From: Cheilinus undulatus
Lineage: Eukaryota; Chordata; Actinopteri; Labriformes; Labridae
Reading direction: 5' to 3'
NCBI RefSeq assembly: GCF_018320785.1
Contig: NC_054885.1
Location: forward strand, 8,258,921-8,322,920
Length of the DNA: 64,000 nt
Shown: positions 1 to 36,101 of the stretch, piece by piece
How positions within the stretch are numbered: position 1 is the first letter of the stretch
Layout of the letters: the number at the start of each line of letters is the position of its first letter
Position numbers and translations under genes: made by a program
The notes under the pieces: generated by a model
Database searches by the model: none
Told to the model about the DNA's origin: nothing
The model's input: only the letters and a program-made list of their open reading frames with translations

Positions 1-23986
<23,986 letters not shown>

Positions 23987-24400
23987 TCCGTCCACCGGCT
24001 GCCTCTCTCTCTCTTCTCTCTTCACTCGGTCGCTAGCTCGATAGTTTAGGTTGCCGCGCAGCACTCACAGCGGATTATATTTCTTCCACGGAGCTCAGTC
24101 GGTACCAGCCACGGGGCGGGTTCGGTCGGTGTTAGAGGTGTGAGTTCCCCCGGTGCTGGCTCGGTGTTTTTCAGTCGGATGTTGTGGAAAATGTTGACGG
24201 CCGTTGCGCAGAGTAACGTCTTGTAGCTTCGCTGCCGCCCGTTTGCATCCTGTGTTGTCGGGAGGGAAAGGGCCGCGCGCTTCTCTCCCGCGGAAGGATA
24301 TCACGCATTGACGGCAGGGGCAACGTGATGCGTTCACGGGAAGTCCGACATATAATGACGGTGCATTTGGCGCAGAGACAAGACTCAACGAAGCGAAACA
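23987..24400 (-). promoter_or_regulatory. kpnb1: kpnb1 5' UTR and CpG-rich promoter
   Basis: Upstream of the kpnb1 ATG the sequence turns GC- and CpG-rich, with many CG dinucleotides between about 24,030 and 24,320. A GA-rich stretch at 24,002-24,030 (minus-strand sense) should lie in the 5' UTR. No TATA box stands out. The transcription start cannot be fixed from sequence. The base composition drops sharply to AT-rich after about 24,420. Confidence 0.6.
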
Positions 24401-24419
24401 CTAACGGTTTCATACAAAA

Positions 24420-25130
24420 CTTGTGCTTTTTTAAAGTGTGGTTTTTATTTATTTATATATTAAAAATGTTATTGTTAATTTTTAACTAATATGCAGTGGC
24501 TATCAGGGTTAAGGCCCTAATAAAAACAAAAAGTAGAGATCAATTTTAAAACTGAAATAAATATTTTTTTTATATATCATACATGTATTGAACAGATAAA
24601 GTAAAATTTTAATTCAACTCAAGGTATAAAGCTACTGTTGTGTAAAGTCTTCTACAATGAAAACAGACCATTTCAAGCTCAGAAACCAGAAAGAATATTT
24701 TGTTTTTTATTTTATTAAATTTTAGCTATATTTATAGGCATTTTTTGTTTGTTTACCAGGTCTTTTTTGCCAAGTCCTTTTTTTGTGTCAGTTAACTAAA
24801 ATGCTTTTTAAATTTTAATTTTAGCATAATAACCTTGATTGACTCTCTGAATTCCTTGACTGTATAAGTTTTAAAGCCACTCAAAGGCATTTATCTTAAT
24901 CCCTTTTTATTTCAATTAAATGTTTTGTATTTGTTTTATCAGAATCAATATAAGTTACATTGGATTTTTGTTGTCTGGTTAGTTTGTTTCATATGTTTGA
25001 ATATCTAAGTGTGCTGCCTTGAGTAATTTTTTAAATGTTTAGGACTTAGAAGTGCTTGTTTATGGATTAAACATGCTCAATAAATGGATAAATACCGCAA
25101 AGCAAAAAAAAAAAAAAAAAAAAAAAAAAA
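24420..25130 (+). repeat. Retroposed-looking 3' end with poly(A) tract
   Basis: AT-rich sequence ends with AATAAA at 25078-25083, followed about 20 bases later by an uninterrupted run of 27 A (25104-25130). A polyadenylation signal plus genomic A-tract is the signature of a reverse-transcribed mRNA 3' end, either a processed-pseudogene 3' UTR or a retrotransposon. No coding sequence is recognisable upstream, so the source is unknown and the left boundary is approximate. Confidence 0.45.
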
Positions 25131-25154
25131 CTGAAAAATTGTCATATCATTGAT

Positions 25155-25200
25155 GTCACATTTCCTGTACAGTCTATTCATTTCCTGTACAGTCTATTCA
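25155..25200. repeat. Perfect two-copy tandem repeat, about 20 bp
   Basis: The unit TTTCCTGTACAGTCTATTCA occurs twice head to tail. It is a simple local duplication just beyond the A-tract. No known function. Confidence 0.85.
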
Positions 25201-25544
25201 AGGAAACTCGTCCAGTCACTTTATTTTTCATTCATTCATTTACATTAAATTTTTCGGTATATACCCTTTGAACTGCAACTCTAAAGGCTAAAAACACATC
25301 TGCCACCGGCGAATTTAGATTTTCGATAGTTTGAACAATTTGTAACCACGGAGTTTTTACAAGGTACACCTGAACGCCACAGTACACTCCTCTCTTTGGT
25401 CTCCGGCACGAGTCCGTGTGCGTCACCGTGTGTACTTTTCTCGTGCACTAAGCCAGTTTTCAGCTTTGCGGCCAAAAATGTGCATTATACATAAACTTCC
25501 CGGAAACATATCGATGTTTTTGTCATTGCAGGTGAAATAACTTA

Positions 25545-26540
25545 TTGTTAGAGAAGGGCATCATCCCTAGCTGCAGTGTCTTGGTCTTTCTGATAGATCA
25601 GCTGATGCAGTCTGCAGAAGTGGAGTGCAGAGGTCCAATGTCTAAGCTGGGGACCCTGATTAGGGCTTTCAGTGACAACCTTAGAATAACAACATCAGTG
25701 TCCAGAATCAAGTGGCTGGAATTATTCTTAAGATCAAATCTAGCTCTCTGGTCCCCATGAAAGGAAGAGTGTTCCTCATGCAAAAGCTGGTCAAGAGTGT
25801 GGGGAAGATCTATACCTGTGACTGTGAGACATAGCAGCACAACCTCAATGTTTGGCTAACTTCTGTGATAAGTTCAAAGCCTGGGTTGCCATGGAATCAT
25901 GCCTTGACTCCTCTGGCCATTTACAGTTTAAGAAGTTCCCACCACCATCATAGAAAGCCTCCAGAGAAAGATCACACAGGACCAGTGCAAATGGCCAAGT
26001 CTGCCAACTGCAAGCTAAATCTGCCTTTTAGCAGTTTGGGAGAGAAGTTCAAGGTCACCCAAGCCAGAGAGGTCCTTCTCTACCAAGACTAGTGGCTCAA
26101 AAGTCTCTTTAGCTGGTCTCAAAGTCAGGACAGGAAGGAAGTGGTGTGTCCATGAGGCAGTTAAGTGAGCCGAGGCAAGGCTGCAGCACCACACCCTGGT
26201 GAGCACAGTGCCAACCTCTGAAGTAGTCCCATATATTGCTTCTATAGAGCCAGGGGAAGAGGAGCCAAAAGCTCATGGAGCAAAGCAGAGGAAGGGCATA
26301 ACTGCATGATGAAAAATATGGGTAAGCAAGGAGCCTGGACCAATGGGTGCAATAACAGGGTTGCAAGATCTCCTGGACACAGCTCTAGAAGGCAGGTGCT
26401 TGCTGCGTGAAGTTCTTGGTCCAGTCTGTGAAGTCCATCCAAGCCCCAGCTGGTCGACTCATCTGCCTACCTGCTCCTCCAGTAGAAGGGCAAGCTGGAG
26501 AACATCTGCAGCTGCCTGAAGAGCACGGGAGAAGAGGTAT
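25545..26540 (+). pseudogene. Unidentified degenerate reading frame, probably mobile-element debris
   Basis: One frame stays open from the ATG at 25757 to 26092 except for a single internal TAG at about 25829 (a Trp codon decayed by one base would explain it). Codon-like composition continues further in shifted frames to about 26,540. The peptide (for example VGKIYTCDCET, RKPPEKDHTGPVQ) resembles no family I recognise. Its position next to Tc1 remnants suggests part of a mobile element, but that is inference. Confidence 0.35.
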
Positions 26541-26694
26541 TGCCACGACAAGGTTCTCTGTGGAGGATTGTTTTCCCATTCTTCTCAGAACTGTTTTAAT
26601 TCAGCCACATTAGATGGTTTTCCAGCATGACTGGCCATTCAGAGGCATACCTGCTGATGAGTCATTGTCCTACTGCATAACCCAAGTGTGCTTA

Positions 26695-27120
26695 AAGGGG
26701 TCATACTATGCAAAAATCACTTTTTCAGGCTTTTCTAACAAAAATGTGTGCCCCTGGTCTGTCCACAATTCCCCCGAATACCAGAAAAAATCCCCTCCCC
26801 ATCTCTTTCTCAACCTTTCAGAAAATGTGTGCTGAAACAAGCCGTTCTCAGATTTTCCCCTCATGATGTCATGTGGGGAGTTAGCCCTACCCCCAGGTTT
26901 GGTTGGCCCTCCCTGCTCGGGAAAAAGTTCCGCCCTCCTCTCCTGATCACATCCATTTCCTGAGAGGGGTGGAGTCAGACAGCTCAGTAACATTTAAAGC
27001 TACATACACAGAAACAGCTCGTTCTGAGCAGGGCTGAAACAGCGAGTTTTTAGACATACAAAAAATCCAATACTGGAGTGTGTAAAATATGTGACCTTTA
27101 GGCTTGACGTCATAAAGTGA
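26695..27120. repeat. Dispersed repeat inserted in the Tc1 relic
   Basis: It begins GGGGTCATACTATGCAAAA and includes the block AACAAAAATGTGTGCCCCTGG. The first 90 bases or so recur at 39909-40002 (CACCTATTATGCAAAA, then the same block). It interrupts the Tc1 transposase frame, so it arrived later. I cannot assign a family. Confidence 0.6.
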
Positions 27121-27339
27121 TGATTGGACATTCTCCTTTAGGATTTTCTACTAGAGAGCAGAATTTATGGTTCCATCAATTCAGGTCCTGAAGCACTCTA
27201 CAGTATATTTAATGGAATGCACAACTTTGTCTCGCCAGTCCAGAGTATTTCAAAAAATCTTGGTGACCATCAGGATGTTTTTAGTCAAATGTGAGACTAG
27301 CCTTTGTGTTCTTTTTCAGTCTGTTTGGTTGTGACCTTT

Positions 27340-27850
27340 GAACTTCAAATCGTGCAATATTATATTCAACATGGCACTTTATAACCCTGGACAGTAGAGT
27401 AATGTGCTATGTAACACATCTTATACTTCTGTTCAACAATTTGGCAATGTGCAATATAACAAGGACCTGAGCTCCCAGGCAGCTAGCACTCTGCACTTTA
27501 GCATTTGGCACTTTAATTAGCACTCCAGCACTTTATAATTCACTGTGTATAATAACCATGGTCCCCCAACTCCCACCCTGTTTTTATCTTTGGACTGTAT
27601 GTTGTTTGGGTTGTCTAAGGTCTATGTATGCTGCTTGTTTTTTAATATGCTCTGTTTTATTCCTATTACTGATGTTTGTTTTATGTTTGTTTTATGTATT
27701 GACACAGACCTGCTTATGGGACTGGGGATGGAAATTAGTCACCAGGCTATAATCCCATGTATTTACATGCAAATGTTCATTAATACATAGTGTCCCATTT
27801 TTTAATAAATCCCTCTCTCTCTTATGATGCCATGTTTGCCCAGTCTCTTT
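27340..27850. repeat. Second insertion within the Tc1 relic
   Basis: This stretch separates the catalytic and N-terminal parts of the Tc1 transposase and has no similarity to it. It is rich in GCACTTT words and ends near AATAAATCCCTCTC, resembling the 3' end of a fish retrotransposon. Boundaries and identity are uncertain. Confidence 0.35.
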
Positions 27851-28551
27851 CTTATTAATTATGAACTCTGACCTTGACTGAGTCAGTGGGCCTGCAGGTC
27901 TTTAGATGTTGTTCTAGGACCTCCTGGATGAGTCGTCCATGCACTCTTGGAGTCATTTTGGCAGGCCTATGAAGTTTCACCAATGTTCCAAGTTTTCTCC
28001 AATTGTGGATAACGGCTCTCACTGTGGTTCACGGGAGTCCTACAGTCTCAGAGCTGGCTTTGTAACCCTTTCCAGACTGATAGATATCAGTGACTTTGTT
28101 CATCTGTTCTTGAATTTCTTTACATGGTGCCAAATGTGTAATTTTTCAATTTTTATTCATAAAATTCTGCTGTCATTGAAAAACTGAGACCATCTGACAA
28201 AATCTGACACCATCAACCACGGCACGTTTAAGCACATCACCTGACCCATATCAACAGGCCTCAATGCACTGGTTGCTGCAATATAATTGGCTTTTTTCCC
28301 ATATTAGCAGTGAGTCAATGTTAAAAGACAAGGCCGGAAATTTTGCCATGTACAGAAAAAGTCCGCTACATCAATAGCGCCCCTAGTGGCAACAGAAAAT
28401 ACCTTTTAAGCAGTTTCTGTCTGAGATAGTCTCCTTGGTTGGTTTATCAAGAGAACCCTCTTTTCTTAGACTTTGTGTGATATTCACCACTATTACAGAA
28501 GAATTTAAGAACAAACAGACTCACAGGAAGTAAAAACAAACCCATTGCTTC

Positions 28552-28557
28552 TTTATT
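28552..28557 (-). terminator. Polyadenylation signal on the minus strand
   Basis: AATAAA on the minus strand, preceded by ACTGTAAAATGACTAACT and followed within 15-40 bases by a GT/T-rich element (GGGTTTGTTTTTACTTCC). This is the full layout of a vertebrate polyadenylation site. The only upstream gene on this strand is fbxl19, whose stop codon is 10.2 kb away. It could instead end an unrecognised non-coding transcript. Confidence 0.5.
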
Positions 28558-30557
28558 AGTTAGTCATTTTACAGTAGTCACTCATACGTAGCTGCCTTGA
28601 GTTGGTCTTTTTGTGTCTTTCACTTTTTGTTCCAACTTCTTCCTCATTTTTTTACTCATCAACACAATGGAAGAGTCATGGACAAAGTATAAAAAAAAAA
28701 GAACAAAAAGAAAATTAAGAAAAATGGGATAAAATGCCCCCTTTTCACAACAAAAATTACATTTGGCAAAAAGTGAGGATGATGATTATGATGATGATCC
28801 AGTGCATCTTAAAAAAATCAATAAAGACATAAGAGATTTACTAAGACAGAAAGGTGAGATATGTCTGGGCGTCTGATTGGATAAGAGCTTTTAGGGAGTC
28901 GGGATAGTCGTCCAATCAGGTTTGATCTCCTCACTTGATGCTAGGTGAAGTTTGAAGGTGTGATATGCATTGTTAACAGAACAGTGAGGCATGTATTCCT
29001 ATGTCAAAGTCACAGTACAAAAAAAAAAAAAAAAAAAAAATCACAAATGAATAGAAAAAATTAAATATAAAAACTGACCCATTCAGGCTGAACACAGTGA
29101 AACTCTGATCTAGTGTGTTTATGGCACAACAAGGCATGGCAATTTTATGTTTTACTTCTAATACTTTTGTTTCTGGACTACAGTAAGTCCAAAACCTCCA
29201 CCAGCTAACAGGAACCTCAGGCTAGAGTAGTGCTCTGCATTGTTGTATTACCTCTACTGCACTGCCACCAAACTTGATCATATATATGTCAATAAAGAGT
29301 GATCGGTCGTTGTTTTATTTTGAAAAGCCAAAACATAGTTGAGGCATTTTTGAGTTGATAAAGGCACCTAATGTGTCGTTTATTATAACTAATACACCAT
29401 TTCATCCAAACTCCAATTCCAATAATGTTTAACGAAACTTGATGCTAATATGCTACTAAGTGGCTAACTGAAAAGAGCAAGCCACCATGGTACAAGGTAG
29501 GGTACTACTACAATGATTTGTTCTTTATATTATTCATTTTTAACAGATTTGCATAAACGGTTGGAAGCTAACACTAGTTGGCTGACTGGTTTTAGCACAA
29601 AGTTACTTGATAGCATAAAACTTAGCTCATTAAGAGTAAACGCGTCTAAATATCAGTGAATTTTTGGCCTTTTTTGAACACTTTCATAAATAACAATGAG
29701 CCAACCATGGCAATATATGCCCCTGTACTTGTAAACTGTAATTTCACTATCTGTTCCTTATTCTGAATTTTTCTGACTCATTGGCATTCGCCAGCTTCCA
29801 CAGGTACCAAAGCAAGCTAGCACAAGCTAGCTTGCGCTGGCCACACAGAAGACCATTTTCAAATCTTAAACGATTTTAAATGTAAGACATAAGGATAATT
29901 TCAAACAACTTTTTATCTTATAATCCACTGAAACAGACCTCCGAACAACCTTCAGAAGAAAAACAAACATGGATGTCTATTGATATCCTCGGCTTGCCTC
30001 TCCACAATAAGCTGCCCTGGCAAATGTTACAGTTGCAGCAAAAGTTGCACTATGTATTATTCAGAAAATTAACTGATTGCACTCAGGCTATGCCTGCAGG
30101 ATCAAGGGAGGCAAATCTGGACTCAAATAATGCTTAAAATCCAGTTGTGTGTAGCCAGCCTAATCAGAATTAGCTTGTTTCTTAAGCTTACGCTAGAATT
30201 GGGTCATTAAAATCAAAGTTTCTGCAATTGAGGGCTTAAATATTTGAATATTTCTACCTAAACATGAGTTATCACCATCTGCTAATGTTAGCATAACTTG
30301 TTCACATGGCTCTCTTCCACAGTCATTTAAATGTTCTTTACTTATTTGTTCTTCAGTTTTATTTTGGCTAAATAGTTTTCACTGGGGGTTGTCACTATAC
30401 CAAAAAATCAAAACCTAACCATGTTAATATCTACTTTGACACCATGGCGAGTAAAACACCAGTTTTAAGGGATTTTTTTTTTTTTTTTTTTACAAAGTTA
30501 TGAGTGTTTTTGTTCTATTTAAACAGTGTCATGAAGTTTGCTTGCAATTTTGATACA

Positions 30558-31098
30558 TCAGGGCTGTCAAAAGATTTAAAGTTTGAATCCAGAGTCATCT
30601 CAGAATTTCTGTCGTTAATGGCATTTTAAATTGTGACTGTTTTGCCTTCAAACTGTTTTTGTGCAACTTTGGATTTTTCTGCTTTCTTAATCTAAGTGTG
30701 GCTTTTTCCAACCTCATTTTCAGGGCGCTCCTCACCAGTGTTCCTCATTTCTACAATACAAAACATGAATCATGCTTCCCTTGGGAGAATCTGTAACAGC
30801 ACTTTAAAATTGCTGCGTGCTTCATATTTCTGTATTTGAAGGAAATGTCACACCACAAACTTGGCTGCCATACAGAGACAGACAACCAGGCATGCACACA
30901 CGCACACCTACAGTCAATTAAGAATCACTAATTAACCTAACGAGCATATTTTTGGTGGAGGGAGGAATCTGGAGTACCTGGAGAGAACATGCAAACTCCA
31001 CACAGAAAGGCCCTGACCGGGAAGTGAACCAGGAACTTTTACTGTGAGGCAACCGCAACTGTAGACCTCGATTAGTCACGATTAATCTCGACAGCCCT
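30558..31098. repeat. hAT-like repeat enclosing a SINE-like fragment
   Basis: The left end is CAGGGCTGTCAAAAGATTTAA and the right end an inverted ATTAATCTCGACAGCCCTTG, a pair frequent in fish hAT-type repeats. Between them, 30,900-31,050 holds the block GAGAGAACATGCAAACTCCA, common in fish retroposons. No certain target duplication could be read. Confidence 0.5.
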
Positions 31099-31219
31099 TG
31101 TGTATCCATATCTAAGGTTTGTTTTTAAGTTTTGTTACTTTTCAACTCTATTGATCATTGATAAAACAGACTGCAATGTTCTAAAAGTTGGGACTGAAGA
31201 GGAATGCAAGTATTAAGAT

Positions 31220-31440
31220 CTAAATTGGCCGACATCCATTGCTTTAAAGAAAGCTACTAGCTATCTAACTGGTCCATAACTTGCTAACTGGCGAACAATA
31301 AAGCTCAAGGAAAAATGAGCTTTGATTTTGAACCATGATTGTTAAATCTCAACTCACTTGATGGCTAGAGTTAGCCAAACACTGACTACCTTGCTTGTTC
31401 TTTCAGCCCAATTTTAAAAAGTCTGTTTTTGTTCCCTGGT
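31220..31440. repeat. Diverged local repeat, copy 1
   Basis: The blocks AAATTGGCC, CTTTGATTTTGAACCA and TTGCTTGTTCTT occur in the same order and spacing at 33,415-33,600. Divergence is substantial, so the duplication is old. Confidence 0.6.
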
Positions 31441-33094
31441 GCAGCAGAGGTAATACAACAGTTAGCAACAGAACACTCGAACCTGACCAGCTAGCTAACA
31501 AGCATCACGCTAACCAACAGTACAAGTCGACCCTGACAGCTAATTTTTTCCTTTCGCTATAATAACTGTGGTCTGTGATTTTGATTGGCTGTTTGATTTG
31601 TCATATACATCTGAAAAACAACAAAATGAAAAATATGTCAATAACATTTCTGCCCCTCACCCCACCCCACCCCCCCTCAGTGCCACTGCCTCGCACCGTG
31701 AGACAGTCAGTTCACACAAATAGAAAAACAAACAGCAGACAGTCACAGCGGCGTGTGCTGATATGAACACCTGGGCGTCATTTATGAAACATCTGGCTAA
31801 ACGAAGTCCGTCTTTACCGACAAAATTCAGCAGCTTGCATTGATTTTTTTTGACTTGTCAGAAGCCAAAACGTTAAAAGAATGATACTGACATGAAATTC
31901 AGAACTTGATTGATTTTTCATAAGTGAGGCCCTGAGAGAACTACGGAAGCCCGACCAAGCCAGAAAAGAAATTATGTGCTTGTGTAAACTAAAAATTGCA
32001 AGATAGTTAAACTGCGAGTTAAGCAGCTGTCATTTTGTTAACAGATAGGCAAGATCTTGTCTTTCCTGACTAGGATTAAGAGTAAAAAAAAACAAGATTA
32101 TAAAGTTGAGGATTGTGTAGTTAGAATGATGAGATATGGCTAATATGTAGAGATAATGGCACAAAAGTTCAGAATCCTGAGATAAATTAAGATTACAAGT
32201 AGATGAATCAAGTTTTTATGTGTAAACAAGATTTAAGGGGAGCAAGATCGTTAGATTATGCCAGATCAAAATTTCAAGGGTGTTTAAAACCTTGACATTA
32301 AGAATGATATGGTACAATGATATTACAGGGTGGTAAAGAAAGACAAGATCTTGAGTAAAAGAGTCTGATATGAACCAAGATAGTCAAACAGAATGCACAT
32401 TTGGATTTAAACAAGATATGAAGAAAGTCAATATGGCATCGTAGATTAAAAGTTTGACCTTTTGGAGGCAGATGCAAGATAGTAAATCAAGATATAAGGA
32501 ATTAATTTAAGAAGTAGAAATAAATCAAGATTATAGGATGATAAATCAAGATGAAATTAAGATACTAAGATGATGATGGGATAACACCAAGGAGATTCTG
32601 AGACGACAAATAAAGTTAACAATGTAGCAGACTCGTGGTATCGGCTGGATTCAACTCATCTTGATTTTGGTATGTTTTGGCTTCTTTTTGTACTATATAT
32701 AAACTGAAAGCTTCTCCTCAATGTTGGCAGGGTCGTCATTGCTATGTGAAACTGCCAGGACGTCCAATATAACAATAGAGGACATAGCTAGCCAAGTTAG
32801 AGTCCAATCCCCACTGGCACTAGAATTATGAGCTGGTTAGATTAAATAGCAATGTACTTTTTAATTAGTTAAGGCCCACAGTCCCTGTCAAACGCTCCTT
32901 ATAGACCATAACCCAACCATCCAGGACTAGTTGCCACTGTAGCTGTGCTTAATGGCTACAGAAAAGCTGTCATAATGCTTCTTAGCCCAAGGTAAACAAG
33001 GGTGAGCTGACAGCACTGACAGCCTCTCTTCGGAACAGCCTTATTTGGCTCCATTTTTGTTTTTATGTAAAAGTGAGGATAAAGTTGTGTATAG

Positions 33095-33215
33095 GCTGTT
33101 AGGTTATACTCTCATATACCTGAAGCAAAGCGTGATGACATTGAGCACAGAAATGTGGATGCTAACCTGCAAAGAGGATGAAACCAGCAGTGTTAGCACT
33201 GCTAATGTGGTTTAG
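33095..33215. repeat. Local direct repeat, copy 1
   Basis: The block ACAGAAATGTGGATGCTAACC followed by ACCAGCAG and TTAGCACTGCT recurs at 33,630-33,745 in the same orientation. Confidence 0.65.
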
Positions 33216-33239
33216 AATTAAATTAAATGGTACAAGCAC

Positions 33240-33400
33240 AAAAAAAAGCAGGTTATGGACACAGGCCAAAATTGACTTCCTTTTTGGATCCAAACCTGCT
33301 TTTATAGGTAGATGTTAACATGAACTTAACCACTGAAAAAGGAACTTGTTATGGATTTAAAAGGAAAAATAACGGGACATACCTTAGGTTTTTTTAAGTT
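33240..33400. repeat. Dispersed repeat shared with 57290-57450
   Basis: Contains CTGCTTTTATAGGTAG, AACATGAACTTAAC and GGAACTTGTTATGGAT in the same order as the block upstream of ube2m. Moderately diverged; family not identified. Confidence 0.5.
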
Positions 33401-33414
33401 TTGGTATCAAAATT

Positions 33415-33600
33415 CAAATTGGCCAACCTCCATGTCTTTCGAAGAAAGCAACTAAACAATACAGTTTGAAGAAAATTAAACTTTGATTTTGAACCACCAA
33501 GGCTATATATTTACTAGCTTGCAGGCTAATGTTGGCTCAAAAGTGACTACATTGCTTGTTCTTGCAGCCTGGTTTAAAAAAAAAAAACAGATATAATTTT
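33415..33600. repeat. Diverged local repeat, copy 2
   Basis: Partner of 31,220-31,440, in the same orientation and about 2.2 kb away. Here the Cys/Trp-like reading frames are closed by stops, so this is a repeat rather than an exon pair. Confidence 0.6.
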
Positions 33601-33629
33601 CCTCCAGGCTAGACCAGGCTGTGTCAGGT

Positions 33630-33745
33630 CATACTCACATATAACTGAAGCATTAGGTGACGACTGACAGCACAGAAATGTGGATGCTAACCTGCAGAGA
33701 GTATCAAACCAGCAGTGCTAGCACTGCTGACATTGGCTGCAGTCT
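33630..33745. repeat. Local direct repeat, copy 2
   Basis: Partner of 33,095-33,215 at a spacing of about 0.53 kb, with several substitutions. Together with the 2.2-kb pair it shows that this interval grew by successive duplications. Confidence 0.65.
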
Positions 33746-36101
33746 GCAAACTAACACTGTAAATCTGTTGACGTGGTTCTTCTTAAATAAACAGTGCTCA
33801 CTCTTGACCGTTTACTGGGTGTTTTCTTGACTTAAGGCTATTTGGCTTAATGTAATTATGATTTGTGTTTAATTAGATGGGAAATCATTTACCAGGAACA
33901 TCGCTGGTTTGGGGAATCTTTCAATAGCGCGAGGCTGATGATGAGAGGGATTTGATTCCCATGTCAGATGTTACTCTCTGACTTGGCACAATTTAATATC
34001 AGCTAAGCTCATGTGAAACCTCACCAGAGGTGATACCAAAAGAAGTTCCAGGTATGATCCCAAATGGAAAATTAAACAAGAACTGAGATGAGCCAAACCG
34101 ATACCACATGATGGAAAAGCACCAAAAGAGCACAGGATAGTCATCAAGATGTTTAAACTTGAAACATAAATGTTGGTGCACAGATTAGAATTCCTAAAGT
34201 ATGAGAATTCAGCACACAATGCTGTGAAACAGAATTAAGATTACGAGATCAACCAAAGAAACTTCAAGATTATAAACAAAAACCAAGATAAGACTAACCA
34301 AGATAACAAGTAAGTTTGTCAGCACTTATAAGCTTGATTTAGCATCCCATAATCGACACTTTCATGTCCTTGGCAGGATTGGGCTTCCGTAGAAAATTAT
34401 AAAAACTCTGTAATGTTTTTTGATAATGCAGCAAACACAGGAAGAAATGTTCATCATGTAGAAAACAAAACTCAAAAGTGGATTGTTGCATACAAAAAGG
34501 AGTGTCGAGTACAAAAAACAAGCTTTTCTCTTTTGCAGGAATGTCTGTTTAGGCTGATGGGAGTGCTGCTGTGGATCTCAAATAAATAAAATCCTGATTC
34601 AAAGAAAAAAAAATCCTGAGAAAACAAAGAGACAATCACTTCCCAGAGGCGACGAACACATGAAGGAAAATGCAGCAGGTAGAAAAAACACAAAAGGGAA
34701 GATGAATGATTGAGGCGAATGTTGAAGACACTGAGGCTCAGTTTCAAACACACCCGGCGCTGTCGGTCAGATCACACGCACGCACGCACACACTGGAGAC
34801 AGGAAGGAAAACACCTTTAACCAAACCCACACCTGAACAGCCTTCACCTGCAGCTATGATGAAGACGAGTGACGTCTTCAGGAAATACTGTCACATTGAC
34901 CTGAACGAGCAATGAGTGGTTGGAGTGTGGTAAAACCAGCAGTCTGACATTTTACAGAGAGGACTGGAAGCAGGGTAAACAGTAAGCATCGTCTCATCAC
35001 CATATTAGTCTTCCAATGATGTCTGATCGAAGTTGTGATCAGACCAAGGTAAAGCCTTGCATCTAGCACAAGAATACTCTCACCTCCAGAGTCGTCACAA
35101 AATCAAACACCACCATTTTAAACTAGCTTAGCTTTAGCTTCCCCTCTTTCACCTGAAGCTATGACTGGATGAGCTTTCCTTCTACTTCCAGCTACTAAAG
35201 GCTAACCAGTGCTAACTTTGAGGACTTGTTATCAGGATAAGTATCAAGATTTTTTTGTTGGACACCTGCTTTTGGGAGTTTTGTCTTAGCTGTGTAGCAG
35301 CTGCTAGTCTGTCTTTACGGTGTGGCAGTTTGATTTTGTCTAGGATGTCACTTTGGCTAAACTCTGCCTTACTAGAGCAATATCAACCCCTAAATAACCA
35401 GATTTTACTGTGATTTGATGACATATAACAAGTAAAAAAGATGCTAGAAAAACTCCATCAGGATGCAGATTTTAAAATGCATGATTTCAAGTCATCTGGC
35501 TGCAAGACGAGCACAAACTCTGACATGCTCATGCATGGAGTTTGGTTCTTGATGCACAATCAGGATAGTGAGGTAAATTTTCACATTTTTGAATTGATAT
35601 CGTCTTTGACCAGGTAGAGATGCACCGATGGCTGAAATCAGGGCTGATGCTGATACTATCCTTAATCATTTAACATTCTAGCTGATTGCTATTTCCTGTT
35701 TTTGTTCCTTTTTAGGGTGTAAACTCTGTTTCAGACTGGGTGCGTGTTTGCTGTGTGGCAGTTGCTGCACGTGTCAACACTTGCTGTGTCTTCCTACTGT
35801 CATAGCCCTGTCTTTTTCCACAAGTTTTACCTTAATAGATCTCTCAACAAGTTGATTTGTAACAGAGCTGGGAAAAATTCACAATAAGAGCACTCTTTAT
35901 AAATAGTGTGGTTTCGCCACAGAAATGCTAAACCAGGCCTTTAATCTGAAAGACAACTTAGGGAAAAAAATGAAAAATATTCTACAGATCATGACATACA
36001 TATCCGCTACAACAAAGTGAATATTTTTCTATTTTTCCTGTCTGTTTTTGCCTAAAAATGTGCGCTGTGGAAAAATAAGGTGAGCCCTCTATTCTCCAGA
36101 T

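Larger units (their letters stand above)
26555..28130 (-). pseudogene. Broken Tc1/mariner-like transposase
   Basis: Minus strand, transcript order. 28130-27861 encodes a Tc1-type N-terminal DNA-binding region (EIQEQMNKVTDIYQSGKGYK then WRKLGTLVKLHRPAKMTPR), with an internal TGA. 27330-27121 encodes the first catalytic block (FFEILWTGETKL, family FWENILWTDETK, where the catalytic Asp is now Gly) and decayed ASGP...DGT sequence. 26694-26555 matches the C-terminal region. Two insertions, at 26695-27120 and roughly 27340-27850, separate the parts. Stops and frameshifts show it is dead. Confidence 0.75.
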
